Position numbers and translations under genes: made by a program. The notes under the pieces are model-generated. The model saw only the letters and a list, made by a program, of their open reading frames with translations, was not told where the DNA came from and searched no databases. Shown in pieces: positions 1 through 10,107 of a DNA stretch of 64,000 nucleotides (its first letter is position 1; every line of letters starts with the position of its first letter). The stretch is from Dama dama (Eukaryota; Chordata; Mammalia; Artiodactyla; Cervidae), in NCBI RefSeq assembly GCF_033118175.1, contig NC_083711.1, forward strand, positions 43,720,001 through 43,784,000, read 5' to 3'.

Positions 1-760
1 GATCAATGGCTGAGAGCATACTGTAAAAAAGCAAGTCAAGAGAGTATTATTTTATATTGGGGAAAGTTCAGAATGGTATTGACCTTCTCTAAGTCATAAA
101 GAATCGGACTTAAGGACAAAGTTTTTATTGTGAGCGCTCCATGTTACTTGTTAAAGTCATTAAAGCCAGCAGTGGGACAAGGCACTTCGATTGTCTACCC
201 ATCATCCAAAGGAATAAAAGTAGGTCCATTCAGTCACTGTTCAGAGAGAAGTGAAAATGTCAATGTTGTGTTCTCTCCAGTCTTTCCTTCAGTATCCTTT
301 GAAGTGAAACACGCAACACACATTTAATACTCAAACACAATTTTCTCCTATCAAGAAGAGGGACTGTTCAATCAGTCTTGAAATTATTAAATAGTAAATC
401 AGGAGAGTGCTCAAGATAGCATTTATAAAATCTCAAATTAAATGTGACCTAAGGAAGCTAAGTGACTGTTTTCATCAACAAAATAAGCATAAAGAAAACA
501 AAGATATGACTAGACCTAAATAATCTTTGATTTAACATATTTTCTTCTTCTACAATAATGCCATCCCAATTAGCCATTATCAAGTGGTTATATAGTTATT
601 ATATATTTAGGAAGATATGAATATCATGTTGCAAACAATAACAAAGTTATGAAATAAAATCCCTTATAGAACATACAATTATTTGATACACAGTGTTCAT
701 CCCTCCTCATGCTATACTGCAAAGGCTGAAAACTGAAAAATTCAATTCCTCAGAATTTTT
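1..760. other. Unassigned AT-rich sequence
   Basis: No gene, RNA or repeat family was recognised here. Open frames are short (65 codons at most) and lack any recognisable motif. The stretch is AT-rich like most of the window. Confidence 0.5.
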
Positions 761-779
761 TGTATTTAGCATTTCATGT

Positions 780-1265
780 GTTATTAGAGCTCAGTCAGTT
801 GGATGAACTCATACATCTTTTAGAAGTTGACAGTAAGGCAAATATTGCACCTTGCCAAGCAGCATCATGGAGGTATTTGATTTTCTTTGGTAATACTAGT
901 CAAGGTCACCATCTATGCATGAATGTTGGGATGCCAGCTTCAGTTTTGTTTGGACCTAACAGGCACATTCTACTTCTAGACCCAACAATTGTGATAGAAT
1001 CATACTCATGCCTACATTGCAGGTAAAGAGTTCCTCTATCATCAAGTGATTCCTCTACCAGCAGTGGTTCTCCTTGATTGTAGCAGACTCCTTAACCTTC
1101 CAATTTAGTGATATTTTCTGATACATCATTCCTGGATGCCCAATCAAGAGAAAGTCTGCCACTCTAAGCTTCTAAAAATTTATAACCACATATGTTCCTT
1201 TATTAAATTTTTTTCTGCTTAAAATAGTTGGTGAGTTTTTGTTACCTGTAACAAAACCTTAACAA
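780..1265 (+). mobile_element. Possible ancient ERVL/MaLR-type LTR (3' part)
   Basis: The stretch 1180-1265 resembles the 3' end of old mammalian ERVL-type LTRs: a decayed polyadenylation region (cctttattaaat near 1198), then a TTTCTGCTTAAAATAG-like motif, and an ending around AACCTTAACA. The 5' boundary is not clear and no target duplication was seen. The class is a guess by resemblance. It could also be part of an ERVL internal region, or unrelated sequence. Confidence 0.3.
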
Positions 1266-2344
1266 ATATAAAATTGTTTGGCATATCCAATGTTCAGATA
1301 AATATTCAGATAAATAAATAAAAAACTAAAATATTCAGATAAAAGTATATGAATTAAAACTTGAATATTAAAAGAATGCTTCATAAAGGAAGGAGATTTA
1401 GAGTTTGGCTCAAAAACAGTTAAGAATCTGATAGCCTAAGGGATAAGAAAATGCCAATTCAGATGTGAGAACTAACCTGAACTTATGGTGCAGGAACAAA
1501 CTTGACTATATCTGCTTTCCAACCATGTACTGAATGCCCATTATATGCCAATTAGTATGAATACAGTGGGCTTTAATCACTGCAAACAGTGGCTTGAATA
1601 CAGTGGAGAATACTATATTTTGGAGAGATGAATGTGCTGTTGAATTAATAGGAGGGAATGAAAACAAAGTCTTTAAAAAGTGAAGTCTATCAAAAGAAAC
1701 AGTGTTTGGAGGGTTTGAAAAAGGAGGGACATGATAAAAACAATGTTTAAAACATAGCATGGGCTGTAATATACAAGACAGTAGAGGAGCTTGACTGGAA
1801 GGATATTAAGATTAATGATGCTGGAAAGGGAGGCATAAATACAAGATCAAGGTCTTTTAGGAAGAGATGATGTCAATAGCATAGGGATTCATTTTAGTGA
1901 GCGGTTAACTTTAAGGATAAGTATTAATAAAGATTTTTATGTAAGGACCTAATGGAGACTAGACCACAGGTATAAATAAAGAGCTGCATGGAGGTAGAAA
2001 GAGGGCAAATGCGTGTTGTATGATATAGCACTTCTCAGAAATGAGAGTTCTCTGCTGTCATGGGCTGTAGTGGGGTGGAAAGCTATAGTAATTGGAATTC
2101 AGTGAAATAGAAAGTCTTTGGGAGGGGGGGGTTATTTGGGGAGTTCATTAGGAAGATGTTCAAGGATCTGGACCAGAATAAAGCTGGTGAGTATAAATTT
2201 AATAGAGGTCAAGTGTGCCTGTAGTAGTCTACAGCCCAGTAATGATAACAGAGAAAAGAAATTTAGATACTCTCTAAAAAATGTATGTGAATATGGTAAT
2301 CCCAGACAATCTGAAAGACGAATAAGGTGAAACAAATGATGATG
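1266..2344. other. Unassigned sequence
   Basis: No coding region or repeat was identified between the possible LTR end and the first BovB copy. The minus-strand 84-codon frame at 1506-1760 has no recognisable motif. Confidence 0.45.
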
Positions 2345-2743
2345 TTCAGTTCAGTTCAGTTGCTCAGTTGTGTGAGGCTCTTTGTGACCCCGTGGACCAC
2401 AGCATGCCAGTCTTCCCTGTCTATCACCAACTCCCGGAGCTTATTCAAACTCAAGTCCATCTAGTCCATGATGCCATCCAACCATCTCATCCTCTGTCGT
2501 CCCCTTCTCATCCTGCATTCAATCTTTCCCAGCGTTAGGGTCTTTTCCAATGAGTCTGTTCTTCTCATCAGGTGGCCAAAGTATTGGAGCTTCAGCTTCA
2601 TCGTCAGTCCTTGCAAAGAATATTCAGAGTTGATTTCCTTTAGGATGGACTGACTGGATCTCCTTGCAGTCCAAGGGACTCTCAAGAGTCTTCTCCAACA
2701 CCACAGTTCAAAAGCATCAATTCTTTGGCACTCAGCTTTCTTT

Positions 2744-3067
2744 GGGCTTCCCTGCTGGCTCAGAACCCACTCCAGTGTTCTTTCCTGGAGACTCCCTGGG
2801 ATGGGGGAGCCTGGTGGGCTGATGTCTATGGGGTCACACTGAGTCGGACACGACTGAAGTGACTTAGCAGCAGCAGCAGCAGCAGCTGGCTCAGATGTTA
2901 AAGAATCCACCTGCGATGTTGGATATCTGGGTTTGATTCCTGGGTTGGTAAGATCCCCTGGAGAAAGGAATGGCTACCCACTCAAGTATTCTGGTCTGGA
3001 GAATTCCATGAGACTGTATAGTCCATGGGATTGCAAAGAATCGGACACGACCAAGTAACTTTCACAT
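2744..3067 (+). mobile_element. Bov-tA SINE inserted in BovB, itself interrupted
   Basis: This is a plus-strand tRNA-headed SINE beginning GGGCTTCCCTG at 2744 and ending near 3067 with the usual AACTTTCACA-like tail. It is flanked by a perfect 12 bp target duplication TCAGCTTTCTTT (2732-2743 and 3068-3079), which is part of the host BovB sequence, so it jumped into an existing BovB copy. A second SINE interrupts it at 2764-2884. The tRNA-derived head (promoter boxes) is at 2744-2763 plus 2895-2945, and the Bov-A body is at 2950-3067. Confidence 0.93.
2764..2884 (+). mobile_element. BOV-A2 SINE (5' truncated) nested in Bov-tA
   Basis: This is a BOV-A2 right-half unit (AACCCACTCCAGTGTTC... to a CAG-repeat tail) sitting inside the Bov-tA head. 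The 10 bp sequence GCTGGCTCAG occurs on both sides (2754-2763 and 2885-2894) as a target duplication. The tail is a (CAG)n run at about 2868-2886. The insertion starts part-way into the monomer, so it is 5' truncated. The long minus-strand frame 2461-2910 is a chimera of BovB and these SINEs and is not a gene. Confidence 0.88.
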
Positions 3068-3995
3068 TCAGCTTTCTTTATGGTCCAGCTCTCACATCCA
3101 TACATGACTACTGGAAAAACCATAGCTTTGACTAAATGGAATTTTGTAGGCCAAGTAATATCTCTGCTTTTTAATAGGTGAGTAGGTTTATCATAACTTT
3201 TCCTCCAAGGAGCAAGTGTCTTTTAATTTCATGACTGTAGTGACCATCTGCAGTGATTTTGGAGCCAAAGAAAATAAAGTCTGTCACTGTTTCCATTGTT
3301 CCTCCATCTATTTTCCATGAAGTGATGAGATAGGATGCCATGATCTTTGTTTTTTGAATGTTGAGTTTTAAGCCTGCTTTTCCCCCTCTCCTCTTTCACT
3401 TTCATCAAGAGGCTCTTTAGTTCCTCTTTGTTTCCTGCCATAAGAGTGGTTTCATCTGCATATCTAAGGTTATCAATATTTCCCCCTGCAATCTTGATTC
3501 CAGCTTGTGTTCATCCAGTCCAGCATATCACATGATGTACTCTGCATATAAGTTAAATAAGCAAGGTGACAATATACAACCTTAATGTACTCCTTTCCCA
3601 ATTTGGAACGATTCTGCTGTTCCATGTCTTGTTCTAACTGTTGCTTCTTGACCTGTATACAGATTTCTCAGGAGACAGGTCAGGTGGTCTGGTATTCCCA
3701 TCTCTTTCAGAATTTTCCACAGTTTATTGTGATCCACACAGTCAAAGGCTTTGGTACAGTCAATGAAGCAGAAGTAGATGCTTTTCTGAACTCTTTTGCT
3801 TTTTCAACGATCCAGTGATATTGGAAATTTGATCTCTGCTTCCTCTGCCTTTTCTAAATCCAGCTTAAACAGCCGGAAGTTCTCAGTTCACATACTTTTG
3901 AAGCATATTTTGGAGAATTTTGAGCATTACTTTGCTAGCTTGTGAGATGAGTGCAGTTTTGTGGTAGTTTGAACATTCATCACATTGCATTGGTA

Positions 3996-4287
3996 TAATT
4001 TAGATTTTGCAGCCTTGTTTCAGGCTGATGTATATCTATATGAGCTCTATAAGGAAATGATTTGTTAATCAAATTTAATAGTATACATAAAGTAAAGGCT
4101 ATTTCCAACTATTTAAGATAGTAAGTGGTTTTAGAGCTCTTAAAGCACCTTTGACGCTACCATTTTCTGTCAAATAATTGAAATGTTAATCTTAAATAGT
4201 TCTTATCTAAGCAGTACAACAATTTCCCCAAGGGACTCTACAAAGTAAGGATTCTTCTCAAGATGTACAGTATAAATTTGATAGTAT
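3996..4287. other. Unassigned spacer
   Basis: This is an AT-rich spacer between the BovB 5' break and the LTR. Nothing was recognised. Confidence 0.4.
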
Positions 4288-4748
4288 TGTTAGGTAGTTA
4301 GAATAGGAAAAAGGAGTCCAGAATGGTGGTGGCTAAAAGACAAGGAAGGGAAAAGTCCACGAAAATTGAACAAAGGAAGGTCCAAAGACTGGAGTGAGGA
4401 CCTCCAGTAGAATAAACAGCACTGCTGGCTAGACAAATTTACATAGGGCAGGTCCAGGGGGAGGAGAAAAAACACATAAAAAGAGGAGCCTAAGGGCCGT
4501 GGTCTCTCTCTCTCTCTTCATGTCTTTTGTGTTGCCATGCCCTCACACCTCGAGGGTGTATTTTTCTTTACTTTCTAAATAAAACTGAGCTGTAACACGG
4601 AGCTGTAACACTGATCTTTCTGAGGGCTGTGACACTGATCTGTCTGAGAGCTGTGACATGGTCTGTCCCAGGGCTTTTACACTGGTCCATCACTTCAAAT
4701 TTTTGTTGTGATGAGACAGAACTGAGGAAATTACACACTCCCCCTACA
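4288..4748 (+). mobile_element. Endogenous retrovirus LTR (apparently solo)
   Basis: This is a 461 bp unit bounded by near-inverted termini TGTTAGG (4288) and CCTACA (ending 4748), as expected of a retroviral LTR. A TATA-like ATAAAAAG lies at 4476-4483 and a polyadenylation signal AATAAA at 4578-4583, about 100 bp apart, giving a U3-R-U5 order on the plus strand. A short CT-repeat and GAGCTGTAACAC-type repeats occupy R/U5 (4501-4640). No gag, pol or env coding sequence adjoins it, so it looks like a recombined solo LTR. No clear target duplication is visible. I recognise it as a ruminant ERV LTR but cannot name the family. Confidence 0.75.
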
Positions 4749-4899
4749 ATTTTAGATTAAAACTGTATTTAAAAAAAAGAAAACTATAATTTAAGGAGTA
4801 CCCAATTTTAGAAAGAAATTTTCTCCAATTCTTAAAATTCATTATACTGTTAGAATAAAAATATTTTATATATACATAAAAAATCTTATATATACATAC

Positions 4900-5100
4900 T
4901 GGGTTTCTCTTGTGGTTCAGACAGTAAAGAATCTGCCTGAAATGTGGGAGACCTGGGTTTGCTCCCTGGTTGGGAAGATCCCCTGGAGAAGAGACAGGCT
5001 ACCCACTCCAGTACTCTTGCCTGGAGAATTCCATGGACAGAGGAGCCTGGTAGACTACAATCCATGGAGTCACAAAGTTGGACCCCACTGAACAACTTTC
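4900..5100 (+). mobile_element. Bov-tA SINE
   Basis: This is a full-length plus-strand Bov-tA: a tRNA-derived head (GGGTTTCTCTTGTGGTTCAG), then the Bov-A body with GATCCCCTGGAGAAG and CCATGGACAGAGGAGCCTGG, ending in AACAACTTTC. A 10 bp target duplication ATATACATAC flanks it (4890-4899 and 5101-5110). Divergence from the family consensus is moderate. Confidence 0.92.
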
Positions 5101-5183
5101 ATATACATACATACATATATACATATATTTAGTTTTTAATTTTTTTATTGGCTTGAACCCTTTTTATTTGAATTTTGTATTTA

Positions 5184-5230
5184 TATTGGGTTGTCCAAAA
5201 TGTTTGAGTTTTTCCATCACATCTTCTATA
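5184..5230 (+). mobile_element. Mariner-type terminal inverted repeat, single end
   Basis: The sequence TATTGGGTTGTCCAAAATG followed by a GTTTTTCCAT-like stretch matches one terminus of ruminant mariner/MITE elements. The matching second terminus is not evident downstream, so this is a truncated or decayed end. Confidence 0.6.
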
Positions 5231-5752
5231 GTATTATATTATAAAACATATTGGAAACTACATTTTTTGAGAGAGAAAATGATCTTATCAAAATATTTTA
5301 GTGTTAGGAATAATAAAATGGCATTATTCATGTTCCCAATTGAAGTTAAAAATTAGCAAAAACTTGTAACCATTAATTAAGAAGTAATGATAACATAGCA
5401 ATAGCAATATATCATATCTAGATATCAGATATCTAGATATCAGAAGATATCAGAAATTTAAATGATTAGTAACAAAGTATATAATTTTGAAAAATTTCCA
5501 ATTAAATTTGAGTGATATTGTTTTTATGTAGTATGTATATATGTAAACAAACAGGGGAAGCAAAATATGTAATCATAAAAATACATTTGATTGAATTATG
5601 AAAGAGAGAATAAGATGGAAAGTAAAGAAAGCATTTTAGATTCTAGTGTATAGAAGGACAGTCCCCTTTCTACCAAGTTATACTTAACAAGGCAAGGGGT
5701 CCATCATTCATAATCAGTCTGATATGGCAACCGTAGTCTCTCCCTCAAGAAC
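5231..5752. other. Unassigned AT-rich stretch with a 15 bp tandem duplication
   Basis: No gene is seen. The 15-mer TATCTAGATATCAGA occurs twice back to back (5415-5429, 5430-5444), followed by a partial third copy (AGATATCAGAA). Because the unit is partly palindromic, it forms a small dyad-rich patch. The rest is AT-rich and unrecognised. Confidence 0.6.
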
Positions 5753-5784
5753 TGATAAAATAAATAAATAAATAAATAAATAAA
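5753..5784. repeat. (AAAT)n microsatellite
   Basis: This is a run of about seven AAAT units directly abutting the tail side of a minus-strand SINE. It probably grew from the SINE's A/T-rich tail or at its insertion site. Confidence 0.9.
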
Positions 5785-5891
5785 ACCATTTCCTTCTCCA
5801 GTGGATTTTTCTGACCAGGGATTCAACCCAAATCTCTTGTGTCTCCTGCATTGGCAGCAGATTCTTTACCACTGAGGCACCTGGGAAGCCC
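5785..5891 (-). mobile_element. Bov-tA SINE fragment
   Basis: This is a minus-strand fragment comprising the tRNA-derived head (GGCAGCAGATTCTTTACCAC, then ACCTGGGAAGCCC at the right end) and only the start of the Bov-A body (CCATTTCCTTCTCCAG). The 3' half is missing next to the (AAAT)n tract. Confidence 0.85.
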
Positions 5892-6219
5892 TTCTTAAAG
5901 AAGAATCCCTTGTAGATAGGATCTGATTTAAGGATGCAAAGAGGCAAGGATTTGGACAAAAGTCTTTAAGAAAGAATATTTAAATTAAGGATGTAAAAAT
6001 CCAGAAATAGTCAAATTAAAACCTCCAAATCAACAAATAATATTTTGTAAGAGTTTCTGCACATCTAAGAATAGTTTGTGAGCTGAAAGCTTTCAAGTTT
6101 AAAACTAATATGAAGCTTAGCGGCAGTATGTTAAAAATGGCTTATAAAGTAAAATGAGGTGGCTGTTTAACCTTTACAGTGATTGATTTTCAGGTAATAG
6201 GGGGATTGGTTGGTGGTAC
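5892..6219. other. Unassigned spacer
   Basis: No gene or repeat was recognised between the SINE fragment and the second BovB. Confidence 0.4.
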
Positions 6220-6864
6220 TGTTCAGTAACTTGTCATGTCCAAATTTGTTATTCCATGAACTGCAGCATGCCAGGCTTCCCTGTTCTTCACTATCTCCTG
6301 GACTTTGCTCAAGTTTGAGCAACTCCACAACTCATATTAATTGTGTTGGTGATGCCATCTAACCATCTCATCCTCTGTCACTCCCTTCTCCTGCCCTAAA
6401 TCTTTCCCAGCATCAATGTCTTTTCTATGAGTCAGCTTTTCACATCAGGTGGCTTGAGTATTGGAGCTTCAGCTTCAGCATCTGTCCTTCCAATGAACAT
6501 TCAGGGTTGATTTCCTTTAGGGTTGACTGATTTCATCTCCTTGCAGTCCAAGGGACTCTCAAGAGTCTATTTCAGAACCACAATTCAAAAGCATCAATTT
6601 GATGCTCAGCCTTCTTTATGGTCAAAATTTCACATCCATACATGATTACTGGAAAAATCATAGCTTTGACTATATGGACCTTTGTCAGCAAAGTGATGTC
6701 TCTGCTTTTTAATACACTATCTGGATTTGTGATAGCTTTTCTTCTAAGGAGCAGGTGTCTTTCAATTTTGTAGCTGCAGGCACCATCTGCAGTGATTTTG
6801 GAGTCCAAGAAAATAAAACTTGTCACTCTTTCCACTTTTTCCCTTTCTATATACCATCTGTGGG
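6220..6864 (-). mobile_element. BovB LINE 3' fragment
   Basis: This is a minus-strand BovB 3' fragment running from the terminal GTTCAGTAACTTGTCATGTCC-like region (6220) through the C-terminal coding region. The 87-codon minus-strand frame at 6572-6835 carries recognisable BovB peptide (FIFLDSKITADGACS, VMYGCEILTIKKAEHQ). It is truncated before the reverse transcriptase core. Several indels separate it from the consensus, so it is old. Confidence 0.9.
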
Positions 6865-8648
6865 AAGAGAACTTATTAATAAACTTCCTTTAAGATTATC
6901 AGAAGCATTTACAAGAAATGACCTAATTTGAGTTTCACTTAGGTCTATGAAATAAGCTAGATTTAGTTTTGTATATGTCATTTAAGTAGTTTTATCTTCT
7001 CAGGGAATTTCCAGTTCTAGTCTGCATTTTGTATTTTAGCAAGGAAATAAACTCCAGTAAAATAAATAGAAGAACCTGAGAAATTCGACTTATTTTAATT
7101 CAGCTGGAGATGAAGTTAGAATAATAAGATCTTGACATTAGGAGACTTAAAGACAAATTTAAATATAGGCAAAATATAGAGGAGTTAATTTCAGTTCCTT
7201 TTACTTCATAAAGAGCCTACTATGAACTAGGCAGTCAGGCAGTTTCCTGGGCTTTGACAGGCCAAAGAAAAATACACACTATTCCCACAACTATTCTTTC
7301 TGTGAAAACAACTGACAAATTTATTGATGGTTTCAATATAGCATGGTTAGAAATATGATGGAATAACACTTAAGAGACAGAACTCAAAAAGAGTAGCACA
7401 GAGCACAGTTTGGGAATACCAAGACAGGCTTCCAGTAGGGAATGTTACCTTCAATGTTTTGTGAAAAGTGAGTTCAGATTAGCTAGAGTGGGAGCAACAC
7501 ATGCTAAGTTTAGAGACACTAACCACCAAAAATGCTGGCGGGATCCCCTTGAGGCCTCCTAGGACACATCTTCCACTTCTTATCCAGAAGCTGTGATTAG
7601 GACAAGAACCTCTTTCACATATCTTTCATTGTGGAGAAACGTATGCCTTAAATTGTAGGCTCACAGTATACCTTCGTTATGGTTCCTTATCCATGCATAT
7701 GAAATCTGTCTTTGCACTGCCTCTTCACAATTGCTCTTTCCTCTATTAAAATACCCACCTAGGACTCTATGCTCTCTCTACTTCCTCATGTATCTGGAGG
7801 TTATTTGCCTGAACTAAAGTAACAGTGAGGCAGTGATTAAGAAGGAGGGAAATATCCTGGTGATTTTGAAACAATTTTTAAACCTGTAATCTTTATAACT
7901 CACAAGGAAAAAAAAAAAATTATTGTGACTGTATTATCAGCAGAGAGACAGAGCTTCAAAAAGGTAAAATGTCTATGCACGTGCATCTCCGAAATGACCA
8001 TAACTTAGTGGGAACATGGGCTTCTGTATGTCTAAGCCTGTGCAAGGATGAAATGAGGTGGATCATCCAATAAAAGCCTTTCTGTTATCACTGCAGACTA
8101 GGCAGATGCTGTCAGGTTGTTGAACTTTGAAAACCTTATCTTCAAATACAAGTGTGTAGACTCTGCCATATAAAAAACCTTTTATCTCTAAGAGTATCCC
8201 ATTTCACTTATTTGTAGTGAAGGGATTTATCTTAAGAAAACAGAGAGGGCTCAGGGGCCAAGAATATGTTTAAGGTATCATTTAAGGCCTAGGAAAATAA
8301 GTACTGCTCAGGAAGAAGAGTGTATAGTTAGTTCAGTGGCAATTCAGGTCCTGGGTGATTCCTGGCTGGGAATCAGCAAACTTGGATTCCTTTTGCAATG
8401 GTTAGCACCAACACCATCACCCAGCCCTTTCCCATCTACGGTGTAGTAGGTTTCAGTTCAGTTCATTCACTATGTCATATGTTATGTATCAGGGTAGGAG
8501 TCAGTCTGCACTATAATTAGAGCAGCTCTAGCATCCTAGTGTTTGTCAATTACTAGATCCTAATACACTGAAAACAAAGCCTGGATTCTTGAATGTGTAA
8601 GGGAGATCAGGGAAAACTCTTCACCTTCAGTAATTGCGAACAACATGT
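6865..8648. other. Unassigned sequence, about 1.8 kb
   Basis: No gene was recognised. The motif AGAGCCTACTATGAACTAGGCA near 7212-7232 resembles a widespread ancient mammalian interspersed repeat, but I cannot assign the family. A short GTTTCAGTTCAGTTCATTCACT at 8451-8472 looks like a scrap of BovB 3' terminus. Confidence 0.35.
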
Positions 8649-8931
8649 CGGAGAAGGCAATGGCACCCCACTCCAGTACTCTTGCCTGGAAAATCCGCTG
8701 GAGGGAGGAGCCTGGTAGGCTGCAGTCCATGGGGTCGCGAAGAGTCAGACACGACTGAGTGACTTCACTTTCACTTTTCACTTGCATGCATTGGAGAAGG
8801 AAATGGCAAGCCACTCCAGTGTTCTTGCCTGGAGAATCCCAGGGATGGGGGAGCCTGGTGGGCTGCCGTCTATGAGGTCGCACAGAATCGGACACGACTG
8901 ACGCGACTTAGCAGCAGCAGCAGCAGCAGCC
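8649..8931 (+). mobile_element. BOV-A2 SINE (full dimer)
   Basis: Two Bov-A monomers are joined head to tail: the first starts GGAGAAGGCAATGGCACCCC at 8649, and the second starts GGAGAAGGAAATGGCAAGCC near 8792 after a CACTTTTCACTT linker. It ends in a (CAG)n tail at about 8909-8930. The length of about 280 bp is typical of an intact copy. No tRNA head is present, as expected for this family. A target duplication is not obvious. Confidence 0.94.
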
Positions 8932-9888
8932 TAAAATATCTTCAGGTTGCCGTTCATTTGGGTTTAAAGATTGAGCCAGTCTGTCATGGATTTCTTAGTA
9001 GAAATTACAGGTTACCTTAGGGAAATGGTTCAGCCTCATTTTGTATCACTTTACTCTTCACATGTATTCTACTACAAGGGTTTTTCTTTTAGATGTTAAA
9101 CAAACTGAATTCCTTATAATGCCATCTTTCCTCACATTTTCTAGGTCTGCTATTGTCTCTCTCTTTCTCCTTATTTACCTGAAACACTCCTCATTTATCA
9201 AAGTTTAGATGAGCAATGTCCCTAGTGAATTATCTCAGGTTGCCGTGCAGAATATTCTGGCATCAATTCTCCTTTGATATGCCCACTTTATGAATAACTA
9301 CATTTAAAATATGTTATATTTTATTTTACTGAAATCTGTAAAATAAAAAGCTCTTCATTTTTATTATTTTGCATGTATTTTAATACATGTCTAGATTTGA
9401 AATAATTTGTGTCTCCACCCTTATTAGCAATATGTATTCTGTTTTTTAAAAATCAATTTAAATTTTCAACAGGGATTCTGATTCATAATGGTACTTCATT
9501 CTGATTCATTAAAATCAACTGTACATATATGGTGAGTGCTACAAACTGAATACAAACGTCCAGCTCACTCCCATTATGCTTGTCATATGGTATATTATGT
9601 TACTGCAATGTATAATTTCTTATTCAATCATAAGTAAGATGGTGAAGAAAATCTCAAAGATGGTCAAATATTAGTAGGATCTGATTCAAATTTGATTTTG
9701 TAATGGGGAAATTTACTTAACTTCTAATAAGCACTATTTACTTTGAATATTAAAATTATTGCTCTTTCCTTTGATTAAATGCTATGACTTGCAATATATA
9801 TAAGAAATATGACAAAGTAAACATGAAGTATACTGTTTTTTAGTTTACATACAATTTTTTTTTTTACTAACTATAAACTACAAAAAAG
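8932..9888. other. Unassigned AT-rich sequence
   Basis: Nothing was recognised. The stretch contains poly-T/A runs such as the T-run near 9857-9865. Confidence 0.4.
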
Positions 9889-10107
9889 TGTGAATGTAAA
9901 AGTGTTAGTTGCTCAGTCATGTCCAACTCTTTGCAACCCCATGGACTGTAGTACATCAGGCTCCTCTGTCCATGGAATTCTCCAGGTAAAAATACTGGAC
10001 TGGGTAGCCATTCCCTTCTCCAGGGAATCTTCCCAACCCAGGGATCAAACCTGGGTCTCCTGCATTGCAAGCAGATTCTTTACCTTCTGAGCCATCAGGG
10101 AAGTCCT
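9889..10107 (-). mobile_element. Bov-tA SINE
   Basis: This is a near full-length minus-strand copy. The tail AAAAGTGTTAGTTGCTCAGTC lies at left (9898 on), the body contains TCCATGGAATTCTCCAGG, and the tRNA-derived head ends GCCATCAGGGAAGTCCT at 10107. The overlapping frames on both strands are SINE-derived. Confidence 0.93.

Larger units (their letters stand above)
2345..3995 (-). mobile_element. BovB (RTE) LINE, 3' portion, disrupted
   Basis: This is the 3' part of a BovB non-LTR retrotransposon lying on the minus strand. Its 3' terminus is at 2345, where the characteristic GTTCAGTTCAGTTCAGT repeat starts. Going up in coordinate, the minus strand covers the C-terminal coding region (peptide QRMRWLDGIMD near 2461-2495), the linker, and the last reverse transcriptase motifs near 3450-3800. 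Several frameshifts break the frame, so no long ORF remains. The element is interrupted at 2744-3067 by a SINE. The 5' end fades out near 3975-3995 and is truncated relative to a full RTE element of about 3 kb. The family is thought to have entered ruminants by horizontal transfer (established knowledge). Confidence 0.92.

Noticed and set aside
2461..2910. 149-codon minus-strand ORF
   Set aside because: It is a chimera of antisense SINE and BovB C-terminal coding sequence created by nested insertions, not a gene.
4900..5100. Possible tRNA gene from the SINE head
   Set aside because: The tRNA-like segment is the degenerate head of Bov-tA. It cannot form a complete cloverleaf and recurs throughout the window.
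7200..7300. Possible ancient mammalian repeat
   Set aside because: Only a short phrase resembles a known repeat, and the family could not be named from memory, so it is left inside an unassigned stretch.
8560..8895. 111-codon minus-strand ORF
   Set aside because: It lies antisense to a BOV-A2 SINE. The repetitive peptide is common to all copies of the SINE.
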